Source: an uncultured Lachnospiraceae bacterium
Lineage (GTDB): Bacteria > Bacillota > Clostridia > Lachnospirales > Lachnospiraceae
Assembly (NCBI GenBank): GCA_946413945.1
Contig: CAMKMR010000071.1
Coordinates: 1 to 7,973 of the forward strand
DNA: 7,973 nt
Direction: 5' to 3'
Positions 1 to 7,915 of the stretch are shown here, piece by piece. Both the position numbers and the translations under genes were made by a program. Positions within the stretch are counted from its first letter, which is position 1; every line of letters starts with the position of its first letter. The notes under the pieces were generated by a model that was not told the origin of the DNA, did not search any database, and saw only the letters and a program-made list of their open reading frames with translations.

Positions 1-27
1 TATATATTTGACAAATATAGGTGTCAA
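1..27 (-). promoter_or_regulatory. Candidate sigma-A promoter downstream of rpoC (cut by window edge)
   Basis: The minus strand has a perfect -35 word TTGACA at 22-27, eleven bases after the rpoC stop. Exactly 17 bases further on it reads TATA, where the window ends, so the -10 hexamer is only partly visible; TATATA at 15 bases spacing is a second option. It points away from rpoC toward the next genes, which in Firmicutes are often rpsL-rpsG-fusA-tuf. The TTGACA is also one arm of an inverted repeat (8-13 with 22-27). Confidence 0.4.
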
Positions 28-38
28 GTGTTTTTTAA

Positions 39-3000
39 TTACTCTTCATCAGAATTAACAGATTCTTCAGAAACAGCCTCTTCAACTGCTTCATCAACAA
101 CTTCTTCTGTTACTTCATCTGTAATTTCATCTTCAACTATCTCTGCATCTTCAATGCCTTCGATATCATCAACAAACTCAGAATCGAGTTTAACTGAACG
201 ATATCTCTTAAGACCTGTACCAGCTGGAATAAGCTTACCAATAAGTACATTTTCCTTAAGACCCTGAAGTGGATCGACCTTACCCTTGATAGCTGCATCA
301 GTAAGAACTCTTGTTGTCTCCTGGAATGATGCTGCTGAAAGGAAGCTGTTTGTAGCAAGTGAAGCCTTAGTGATACCAAGAAGTACACGCTCTGATGTAG
401 CAACTCTCTTACCTTCTGCTTCAAGGATCCCGTTGGCATTCTCAAGATCGAGATTGTCAACAAATGTTCCTGGAAGATATTCTGAATCACCGCTATCTTC
501 AACTCTTGACTTCTTTAACATCTGATGAACGATAACTTCGATATGCTTATCAGAGATTTCAACACCCTGCATACGATAAACACGCTGTACTTCACGGAGC
601 ATGTAATCTTCAACTGCATTGATACCCTTGATCCTGAAGATATCATGTGGGTTAACTGAACCTTCTGTAAGTACATCACCAGCTTCAAGAATGTCACCTT
701 CATGAACCTTGATACGAGATCCATAAGGAATTGGATATGACTTTTCTTCACCAGATTCTGGATCAGTAACTATTACTTCTCTTAACTTCTTAATAGAATC
801 CTTAGCATCGATAAGATGTACCTTACCAGCATTCTCTGTTACTATAGCAACACCCTTTGGCTTACGAGCTTCAAAAATTTCTTCTACTCTAGGAAGACCC
901 TGTGTAATATCGCCACCGGCAACACCACCAGTATGGAATGTTCTCATAGTAAGCTGTGTACCAGGTTCACCGATTGACTGTGCAGCGATGATACCAACTG
1001 CTTCACCAACCTGTACTGCCTGACCAGTTGCCATGTTAGCACCGTAACATTTAGCACAGATACCAACGCGACACTTACATGTAAGGATTGTTCTGATCTT
1101 TAACTTAGCATCTCTTCTGCATACTCCCTTTTCTTCATCGAAGTATGGAACACCATTTTCATCAACACCTTCATTTACAATACGAGCTGCTCTTGCAGGT
1201 GTGATCATGTGATTTGCTTTTACGATTCTCTCGCCATCAGCTGTATAAACATCAACAGCTGTATAACGACCTGTGATACGCTCCTGGAATGACTCGATAA
1301 GTTCGTCGCCTTCCATAAATGTCTGAACGTACTGTCCAGGAATTGGCTTACCAATTGAGCAGTCCGGCTCTCTGATAACAAGATCCTGAGATACATCAAC
1401 AAGTCGACGTGTAAGGTAACCAGAGTCGGCTGTTCTAAGAGCTGTATCTGAAAGTCCCTTACGAGCACCGTGAGCTGACATGAAGTACTCGAGTACGTCA
1501 AGACCTTCACGGAAGTTAGACTTGATTGGAAGTTCGATTGTTCTACCAGTTGTATCGGCCATCAGACCACGCATACCAGTAAGCTGTTTGATCTGCTGAT
1601 CAGAACCACGGGCTCCGGAATCAGCCATCATGTAAATATTATTGTATTTATCAAGACCATCGAGAAGGGCTTTTGTAAGACTTGAGTCGGCTCTTTCCCA
1701 TGTTCTTACTACTGACTTATATCTTTCTTCATCTGTAAGGAATCCGATATTATAGAAATCAGTGATCTTATCAACTATATCCTGAGCTTCATCAAGAATA
1801 TCTTTCTTGTTGCTTGGGATTGTCATGTCTGCGACTGAAACAGTGATACCTGAAAGTGTTGAGTAATGGTAACCAATAGCCTTAACATTATCAAGTACTT
1901 CAGCTGTCTTTGTAGAACCATGAAGATTGATACATTTATCAAGGATCTTCTTTAAGTTCTTCTTACCTACATGGAAGTTAACTTCTGGCTCAAGGAGATT
2001 TTTCTTATCAGATCTGTCAACAAAGCCAAGATCCTGAGGAATTATCTCATTGAATAAAAGCTTACCAAGTGTAGTCTTAACAAATCCTGTTACAACTTCA
2101 CCGTCTTCAGCAGTAGCTGTCTTTTCAATATAGATTGGCTGATGAAGAGTGATCTCTTCATTTTCAAATGCAAGATATGCACGGTTAAGATTCTTATATC
2201 TTCTTCCGACCATATCATAAGCTGTGCTGATGATATCTTTATAGTAAGTATTCTTACCATCTTTAGATCTCTTCTTTTCAACACGAACCTTTACGATATC
2301 ATGAGAATTGATAACACCATTTTCGATATCCTTCTGGATAGCTTCAATATTCTCATGTTCATTATCTACAGAGTAGTACTTCTTAACTTCATCTTCAGAA
2401 GCATCTACTTCTTTATATTTATCATTTGTAAGATAGTAAATACCAAGTACCATATCCTGTGAAGGAACTGATACTACACCACCATCGGCAGGCTTAAGGA
2501 GGTTGTTAGACGAAAGCATAAGGAATCTACACTCAGCCTGAGCCTCAACAGAAAGTGGAAGGTGAACGGCCATCTGGTCACCGTCGAAGTCAGCGTTGAA
2601 GGCTGTACATACGAGTGGATGAAGTCTGATAGCTCTACCTTCTACAAGTATTGGTTCGAAAGCCTGGATACCAAGTCTGTGAAGTGTAGGAGCACGGTTT
2701 AACATAACCGGATGTTCCTTGATTACATCTTCAAGAATATCCCAAACCTGTGGCTCAAGTCTTTCCACACTCTTCTTAGCAGCCTTGATATTGTTTGAAA
2801 GTCCTCTCTTTGTAAGTTCTCTCATAACGAAAGGCTTGAAGAGCTCAACTGCCATTTCCTTTGGAAGACCGCACTGGTAAATCTTAAGATTTGGTCCAAC
2901 TGCGATAACTGAACGTCCAGAGTAGTCAACACGCTTACCAAGAAGGTTCTGACGGAATCTACCCTGCTTACCTTTAAGCATATCTGAAAGAGACTTAAGA

Positions 3001-3962
3001 GCTCTGTTACCAGGTCCTGTAACAGCACGTCCATGACGGCCATTATCAATAAGGGCATCAACAGCTTCCTGAAGCATACGCTTTTCATTACGTACGATGA
3101 TTTCAGGAGCATTGAGCTCAAGAAGCTTCTTTAATCTGTTATTTCTGTTAATGATCCTTCTATAAAGATCATTAAGATCTGATGTTGCAAATCTACCACC
3201 ATCAAGCTGAACCATAGGTCTTAAATCTGGTGGAAGAACTGGAACAACATCCATGATCATCCATTCTGGCTTGTTGTCTGAATTTCTAAATGCTTCAACA
3301 ACTTCAAGCTTCTTGATGATCTTAGCTTTCTTCTGGCCTGAAGCAGCATCAAGTTCCTCTTTAAGAGTCTTTGCTTCTTCTTCAAGATCTACCTTCTGAA
3401 GAAGTTCCTTAATAGCTTCCGCACCCATACCAGCTCTAAACGCGCCGTATCCGTACTTTTCTTCTGCCTCACGGAATTCTGTTTCTGTGATTACATCTTT
3501 CTCATGGAGATCTGTATCGCCTGGATCAAGTACGATATAAGCACCAAAATAAATAACCTTCTCAAGGACACGTGGAGATAAGTCAAGTAAAAGACCTATA
3601 CGGCTAGGTATACCTTTGAAGTACCAAATATGTGAAACAGGAGCAGCAAGTTCAATGTGTCCCATACGCTCACGACGTACGCTTGACTTTGTAACTTCAA
3701 CACCGCATCTGTCACAGATAATGCCCTTAAAACGGATTTTCTTATACTTACCGCAGTGGCATTCCCAGTCCTTTGTAGGACCGAAAATGCGTTCGCAGTA
3801 AAGACCATCTCTTTCAGGCTTTAATGTTCTATAATTGATAGTCTCTGGCTTTTTAACTTCGCCATAAGACCATTCTCTAATTCTGTCAGGGGAGGCAAGG
3901 CCAATCTTGATAGCGTCAAAATTAATAGGTTGTTCCTGCTCAACTTCTGGAATGTTTGCCAT
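39..3962 (-). CDS. rpoC: DNA-directed RNA polymerase subunit beta'
   Basis: This gene encodes the catalytic beta' subunit of RNA polymerase (1307 aa), which holds the active-site magnesium and the clamp. The first zinc site is C68, C70, C83 and C86. Clamp helices that bind sigma lie at about 262-305. The NADFDGD catalytic loop gives the Mg ligands D458, D460 and D462. The bridge helix is at about 815-853. The second zinc site is C868, C962, C969 and C972. The trigger loop ends in TMRTFHTGG, with H1010 as its active-site histidine. Unlike E. coli there is no large insertion after the trigger loop, as is usual in Firmicutes. Two parts are unusual: about 60 extra residues after YYLT (509-512), and a very acidic tail from about 1260 to the end. 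The ATG start follows an AGGAG site and gives the family N-terminus. The gene is 20 bases downstream of rpoB and is surely cotranscribed. Identity is certain; the family placement is inference. Confidence 0.99.
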   Translation of the reverse strand: MANIPEVEQEQPINFDAIKIGLASPDRIREWSYGEVKKPETINYRTLKPERDGLYCERIFGPTKDWECHCGKYKKIRFKGIICDRCGVEVTKSSVRRERMGHIELAAPVSHIWYFKGIPSRIGLLLDLSPRVLEKVIYFGAYIVLDPGDTDLHEKDVITETEFREAEEKYGYGAFRAGMGAEAIKELLQKVDLEEEAKTLKEELDAASGQKKAKIIKKLEVVEAFRNSDNKPEWMIMDVVPVLPPDLRPMVQLDGGRFATSDLNDLYRRIINRNNRLKKLLELNAPEIIVRNEKRMLQEAVDALIDNGRHGRAVTGPGNRALKSLSDMLKGKQGRFRQNLLGKRVDYSGRSVIAVGPNLKIYQCGLPKEMAVELFKPFVMRELTKRGLSNNIKAAKKSVERLEPQVWDILEDVIKEHPVMLNRAPTLHRLGIQAFEPILVEGRAIRLHPLVCTAFNADFDGDQMAVHLPLSVEAQAECRFLMLSSNNLLKPADGGVVSVPSQDMVLGIYYLTNDKYKEVDASEDEVKKYYSVDNEHENIEAIQKDIENGVINSHDIVKVRVEKKRSKDGKNTYYKDIISTAYDMVGRRYKNLNRAYLAFENEEITLHQPIYIEKTATAEDGEVVTGFVKTTLGKLLFNEIIPQDLGFVDRSDKKNLLEPEVNFHVGKKNLKKILDKCINLHGSTKTAEVLDNVKAIGYHYSTLSGITVSVADMTIPSNKKDILDEAQDIVDKITDFYNIGFLTDEERYKSVVRTWERADSSLTKALLDGLDKYNNIYMMADSGARGSDQQIKQLTGMRGLMADTTGRTIELPIKSNFREGLDVLEYFMSAHGARKGLSDTALRTADSGYLTRRLVDVSQDLVIREPDCSIGKPIPGQYVQTFMEGDELIESFQERITGRYTAVDVYTADGERIVKANHMITPARAARIVNEGVDENGVPYFDEEKGVCRRDAKLKIRTILTCKCRVGICAKCYGANMATGQAVQVGEAVGIIAAQSIGEPGTQLTMRTFHTGGVAGGDITQGLPRVEEIFEARKPKGVAIVTENAGKVHLIDAKDSIKKLREVIVTDPESGEEKSYPIPYGSRIKVHEGDILEAGDVLTEGSVNPHDIFRIKGINAVEDYMLREVQRVYRMQGVEISDKHIEVIVHQMLKKSRVEDSGDSEYLPGTFVDNLDLENANGILEAEGKRVATSERVLLGITKASLATNSFLSAASFQETTRVLTDAAIKGKVDPLQGLKENVLIGKLIPAGTGLKRYRSVKLDSEFVDDIEGIEDAEIVEDEITDEVTEEVVDEAVEEAVSEESVNSDEE
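63..122 (-). repeat. Imperfect 12-base tandem repeat coding an acidic tetrapeptide array in RpoC
   Basis: Five copies of a 12-base unit encode TDEV, TEEV, VDEA, VEEA and VSEE (RpoC residues 1281-1300). The copies differ at the DNA level but keep the pattern of one variable residue, two acidic residues and, in four of the five units, a small hydrophobic residue. It lies in the acidic tail just before the stop. Growth by slippage is plausible; the tail is not part of the conserved core of beta'. Confidence 0.6.
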
Positions 3963-3972
3963 CTTTCTTTCT

Positions 3973-3977
3973 CTCCT
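3973..3977 (-). promoter_or_regulatory. Ribosome binding site of rpoC
   Basis: The minus strand reads AGGAG here, within a purine-rich stretch (GAGAGGAGAGAAAGAAAG), ten bases before the rpoC ATG. It lies in the 20-base gap after the rpoB stop, so rpoC has its own initiation site close enough to rpoB for translation of the two to be coupled. Confidence 0.85.
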
Positions 3978-3982
3978 CTCGA

Positions 3983-6900
3983 TTAATTTTCATCATCCAT
4001 GTATTCATCATCAACAAGATCATCCTCTGGCATGCTTTCAAGCTCTGTTAACTCGTCATCCTCGTTAATTCCGCTGAAACCATTCTCTGCAAGATCGCCT
4101 GTGAACTTACTTGCGCCTTCAAGCATCTTTCTTGTTTCCTTATCGTAATCTTCTGATTCGCCGAATACAACTTCGTCACCAAGTTCATCAAGAACTCTGA
4201 CGTCAAGTCCAAGTGCCTGGAATTCCTTAAGGAGAACCTTAAATGATTCTGGAACGCCTGGTTCAGGTATATTTTCACCCTTGATGATAGCTTCATATGT
4301 CTTAACACGTCCTGTTACGTCATCTGACTTAACAGTAAGGATTTCCTGAAGTGTATAAGCAGCACCGTAAGCCTCAAGAGCCCAAACTTCCATTTCTCCG
4401 AATCTCTGACCACCGAACTGAGCTTTACCACCGAGCGGCTGCTGAGTTACGAGTGAGTAAGGACCAGTTGAACGAGCATGGATCTTATCATCTACAAGGT
4501 GATGGAGTTTAAGGTAATGCATGAATCCGATAGAAGTCTTATCAGGAAGTGGTTCACCTGTACGTCCATCACGGAGCTGTACCTTACCGCTTTCATCAAT
4601 AGGAACACCCTTCCACTCTTCTCTGTGATCTCTGTGATCATAGAGGTACTGAAGAGTTTCTTTCTTCATCTTGCCCTTATATTTTGCTTCAAATTCTTCC
4701 CAGCTTGTGTTTACATAGTCATTTGCACATGTAAGTGTAGCTGTAATATCTTCCTCATTAGCACCGTCAAATATTGGAGTAGATACCTTAACACCAAGTA
4801 CCTGCGCAGCAAGTCCAAGATGAAGTTCAAGTACCTGTCCAATGTTCATACGTGAAGGAACGCCGAGAGGGTTAAGAACGATATCAAGAGGACGTCCGTT
4901 TGGAAGGAATGGCATGTCTTCTGCAGGGAGTACACGTGAAACGACACCCTTATTACCGTGACGACCGGCCATCTTATCACCAACTGAGATCTTTCTCTTC
5001 TGAGCGATATATACACGAACAGACATATTTACTCCTGGAGGAAGCTCATCGCTATTCTCCCTTGTAAATATCTTTGTATCCATGATGATACCATAAGCAC
5101 CATGAGGAACTCTGAGTGAAGTATCTCTAACTTCTCTAGCTTTCTCACCAAAGATGGCACGCAGAAGCCTCTCTTCTGCTGTAAGTTCTGTTTCTCCCTT
5201 AGGAGTAACCTTACCAACAAGAATGTCACCTGCACGAACTTCTGCACCGATACGGATAATACCATTTTCATCAAGATCCTTAAGAGCATCCTGAGCAAGT
5301 CCTGCTAAGTCTCTTGTGATCTCTTCTGGTCCAAGCTTTGTATCTCTTGACTGACATTCATATTCTTCTATATGTACAGATGTATAAACATCTTCTTTAA
5401 TAAGTCTTTCTGAAAGAAGGACAGCATCTTCGTAGTTGTAACCTTCCCATGTTGAGAAACCAATGAGAGGGTTCTTACCAAGTGCAAGTTCTCCGTTCTT
5501 TGTTGAAGGACCATCGGCAATTACTTCACCAGCCTTAACCTTGTCGCCACGTTTAACGATAGGTCTCTGGTTCATGCAGTTACCCTGGTTACTTCTTGCG
5601 AATTTGATTACTGGGTATTCATCAAGCTCACCATTTTCTGTTCTTACAGTGATCTTATCACTTGATGAGATTTCAACAATACCATCACGCTCCGCAATAA
5701 CGCAGATACCTGAGTCTTTTGCTGCCTTAGCTGCAATACCAGTATCTACTACAGGAGCATCAGTTGTAAGAAGAGGTACGGCCTGACGCTGCATGTTTGA
5801 TCCCATGAGGGCACGGTTAGCATCGTCGTTCTGAAGGAATGGTATCATAGATGTAGCAACTGAGAATACCATACGAGGTGATACGTCCATATAGTCAACA
5901 TCTGCTTTTGCAAACTCAGATGTGATATCTCTGTAACGACCAGCAACGTTATTTCTTTCGAAATGTCCCTCTTCATCAAGTGGCTCAGAAGCCTGAGCTA
6001 CAATGAAGTTATCCTCTTCATCAGCTGTCATATATACAACTTCGTCTGTAACGATAGGATTATCTTTGTCTGTCTTATCTACTCTTCTATAAGGAGCTTC
6101 AATAAAACCATATTCATTAATTCTTGCGTATGATGCAAGAGAGTTAATAAGACCGATGTTAGGTCCTTCAGGTGTCTCGATAGGACACATTCTTCCATAA
6201 TGTGTATAATGTACGTCTCGAACTTCGAATCCGGCACGATCTCTTGAAAGACCACCAGGACCAAGAGCTGAAAGACGTCTCTTATGTGTAAGTTCTGAAA
6301 GAGGGTTATTCTGATCCATGAACTGTGAAAGCTGTGAAGATCCGAAGAACTCCTTAACTGCAGAAGTTACAGGCTTAATGTTGATAAGAGACTGTGGGGT
6401 GATGGTCTCAATATCCTGAGTCTGCATACGCTCACGAACAACTCTTTCAAGTCTTGAAAGTCCGATACGGTACTGATTCTGAAGAAGTTCACCTACGCAA
6501 CGGATACGTCTGTTACCAAGGTGATCGATATCATCAGAGTTACCGATACCATATTCAAGATGCATATTATAATTTATAGAAGCAAATATATCTTCCTTTG
6601 TGATGTGCTTTGGAACGAGTTCATGAATATTCTTCTTAATCTCTTCCTTAAGCTCATCTGGATCGTCATATTCATTAAGAAGTCTTTCGAGTGCTGGATA
6701 ATATACTTCACCTGTAATGCCAAGCTCTTCTGGTTCAACACCCTCAAGCTTATCAGCGATCCATGGCTTGATATCAACCATCATATTTGAAAGGATCTTA
6801 ACATTCTTTGTATCCGTCTGTACCATGATATATGGAACAGCTGAATCCTGAATCTTCTTACCTGCATGTCTTGTAAGGATTTCGCCCTGAGCATAGAGAA

Positions 6901-7816
6901 CTTCACCTGTAACAGGATCGATAACATCCTCTGCAAGGATAAGATTCTTAACACGATTCTTTAATGCAAGCTTTTTGTTAAACTTATAACGTCCTACCTT
7001 AGCAAGATCATATCTTCTTGCATCGAAGAACATACCATTAACAAGACCCTCTGCACTTTCAACAGCAAGAGGCTCTCCTGGTCTCATCTTTTTATAAAGT
7101 TCAAGGAGACCTTCTTCATATGTTCTTGAAGGATCCTTGTCAAAACTTGCCTGAAGTTTTGGTTCATCACCAAAGAGATCGATGATCTCTTCATTTGTAC
7201 CAAGTCCAAGTGCACGAAGAAGCACTGAAATAGGTACCTTTCTATTTCTATCAACACGTACCCAGAAGATTCCGTTAGAGTCTGTCTCGTACTCAAGCCA
7301 AGCACCTCTGTTTGGAATTACTGTACATGAATATAATGGAAGACCTGTCTTATCATGGTCCATAGCATAGTAAATGCCAGGAGAACGAACCAGCTGGCTG
7401 ACGATTACTCTTTCTGCTCCATTGATTACAAATGTACCTGTCTGTGTCATAAGTGGAAGATCACCCATGAAGATCTCATGCTGATTGATCTCACCTGTCT
7501 CGCTATTACGAAGACGTACATTTACCTTCAAAGGTGCAGCATATGTAGCGTCTCTCTGCTTGCAATCTTCAATGTTATACTTAATTTCATCAGTGCAGAG
7601 CTCATAATTAACAAATTCAAGGCTCAGCTTACCGGTAAAGTCAACTATAGGTGAGATGTCGTCGAAAGCTTCTTTTAAGCCCTCTTCGAGGAACCACTTA
7701 TAAGAGTCTACCTGTACGCCGATAAGATTTGGCATTTCCAACACTTCTTTTTTGTTGGAAAAGCTCATACGTATGCTTCTACCAGATTTAATAGGATGCA
7801 TTCTGTACTTTTTCAT
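3983..7816 (-). CDS. rpoB: DNA-directed RNA polymerase subunit beta
   Basis: This gene encodes the beta subunit of RNA polymerase (1277 aa from the ATG), which forms one side of the cleft with the lobe, protrusion, fork, flap and nucleotide-binding surfaces. The rifampicin region GSSQLSQFMDQNNPLSELTH is intact, with D501, H511 and S516 matching E. coli D516, H526 and S531. Further motifs are PIETPEGPNIG, GYNYEDA with E796 and D797, GDKMAGRHGNKG with K948 and K956, and FGEMEVWALEAYGA near the C-terminus. The protein ends in an acidic tail of about 60 residues that resembles other Lachnospiraceae-type beta subunits. An in-frame GTG at 7829-7831 would add five residues (MKNTS). I prefer the ATG at 7814-7816 because that GTG lies inside the only plausible Shine-Dalgarno sequence, and because MKKYRMHPI fits the family N-terminus. 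rpoC follows after 20 bases. I see no frameshift or missing catalytic residue. Confidence 0.97.
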   Translation of the reverse strand: MKKYRMHPIKSGRSIRMSFSNKKEVLEMPNLIGVQVDSYKWFLEEGLKEAFDDISPIVDFTGKLSLEFVNYELCTDEIKYNIEDCKQRDATYAAPLKVNVRLRNSETGEINQHEIFMGDLPLMTQTGTFVINGAERVIVSQLVRSPGIYYAMDHDKTGLPLYSCTVIPNRGAWLEYETDSNGIFWVRVDRNRKVPISVLLRALGLGTNEEIIDLFGDEPKLQASFDKDPSRTYEEGLLELYKKMRPGEPLAVESAEGLVNGMFFDARRYDLAKVGRYKFNKKLALKNRVKNLILAEDVIDPVTGEVLYAQGEILTRHAGKKIQDSAVPYIMVQTDTKNVKILSNMMVDIKPWIADKLEGVEPEELGITGEVYYPALERLLNEYDDPDELKEEIKKNIHELVPKHITKEDIFASINYNMHLEYGIGNSDDIDHLGNRRIRCVGELLQNQYRIGLSRLERVVRERMQTQDIETITPQSLINIKPVTSAVKEFFGSSQLSQFMDQNNPLSELTHKRRLSALGPGGLSRDRAGFEVRDVHYTHYGRMCPIETPEGPNIGLINSLASYARINEYGFIEAPYRRVDKTDKDNPIVTDEVVYMTADEEDNFIVAQASEPLDEEGHFERNNVAGRYRDITSEFAKADVDYMDVSPRMVFSVATSMIPFLQNDDANRALMGSNMQRQAVPLLTTDAPVVDTGIAAKAAKDSGICVIAERDGIVEISSSDKITVRTENGELDEYPVIKFARSNQGNCMNQRPIVKRGDKVKAGEVIADGPSTKNGELALGKNPLIGFSTWEGYNYEDAVLLSERLIKEDVYTSVHIEEYECQSRDTKLGPEEITRDLAGLAQDALKDLDENGIIRIGAEVRAGDILVGKVTPKGETELTAEERLLRAIFGEKAREVRDTSLRVPHGAYGIIMDTKIFTRENSDELPPGVNMSVRVYIAQKRKISVGDKMAGRHGNKGVVSRVLPAEDMPFLPNGRPLDIVLNPLGVPSRMNIGQVLELHLGLAAQVLGVKVSTPIFDGANEEDITATLTCANDYVNTSWEEFEAKYKGKMKKETLQYLYDHRDHREEWKGVPIDESGKVQLRDGRTGEPLPDKTSIGFMHYLKLHHLVDDKIHARSTGPYSLVTQQPLGGKAQFGGQRFGEMEVWALEAYGAAYTLQEILTVKSDDVTGRVKTYEAIIKGENIPEPGVPESFKVLLKEFQALGLDVRVLDELGDEVVFGESEDYDKETRKMLEGASKFTGDLAENGFSGINEDDELTELESMPEDDLVDDEYMDDEN

Positions 7817-7827
7817 TGACGTGTTTT

Positions 7828-7836
7828 TCACCCCTT
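7828..7836 (-). promoter_or_regulatory. Probable ribosome binding site of rpoB
   Basis: The minus strand reads AAGGGGTGA, one base short of the full AAGGAGGTGA complement of the 16S rRNA 3' end. It ends 11 bases before the ATG at 7816, a slightly long but acceptable distance in Gram-positive bacteria. The alternative GTG start (7829-7831) is part of this element and has no other SD at a usable distance, so the element decides in favour of the ATG. Confidence 0.6.
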
Positions 7837-7862
7837 ATTTATATTTGTCTCTCGGGCACTCT

Positions 7863-7906
7863 AAAAAGTGCGTCAAACCCTTATGGATGGCGGTTTTTAA
7901 GCGCAC
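7863..7906 (-). terminator. Attenuator-like hairpin with U tract in the rpoB leader
   Basis: On the minus strand GTGCG (7902-7906) can pair with CGCAC (7868-7872). Inside it AAACC (7892-7896) can pair with GGTTT (7875-7879) around a 12-base loop. An internal loop of five and two bases separates the two stems. Five T residues (7863-7867) follow the stem directly. The shape is that of a weak intrinsic terminator in the leader, about 45 bases before the rpoB ATG. An attenuator between rplL and rpoB is known in E. coli, so partial termination here is plausible. The stem is interrupted and short of G-C pairs, and no folding energy was computed. Confidence 0.4.
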
Positions 7907-7915
7907 GAAATGTAA

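Noticed and set aside
28..267. A 79-codon serine-rich plus-strand frame at the left end.
   Set aside because: Its Ser/Thr richness mirrors the acidic repeat codons of the rpoC tail read on the other strand, so it is a shadow frame.
2142..2462. A 106-codon plus-strand frame rich in Ile, Phe and Leu, opposite the unusual beta' insertion.
   Set aside because: The hydrophobic composition is what the reverse complement of Lys/Glu/Asp-rich codons gives. It has no visible SD and lies wholly inside the intact rpoC.
4478..4855. A 125-codon open frame on the plus strand, opposite rpoB.
   Set aside because: It is antisense to a highly conserved part of rpoB, its product looks like a reverse-frame shadow with no recognisable family, and no SD or promoter supports it.
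7837..7880. A possible rpoB promoter with TTGACG as -35 and TATAAA as -10 on the minus strand.
   Set aside because: The two words are 27 bases apart, far from the 16-18 needed, and transcription would begin almost at the ribosome binding site.
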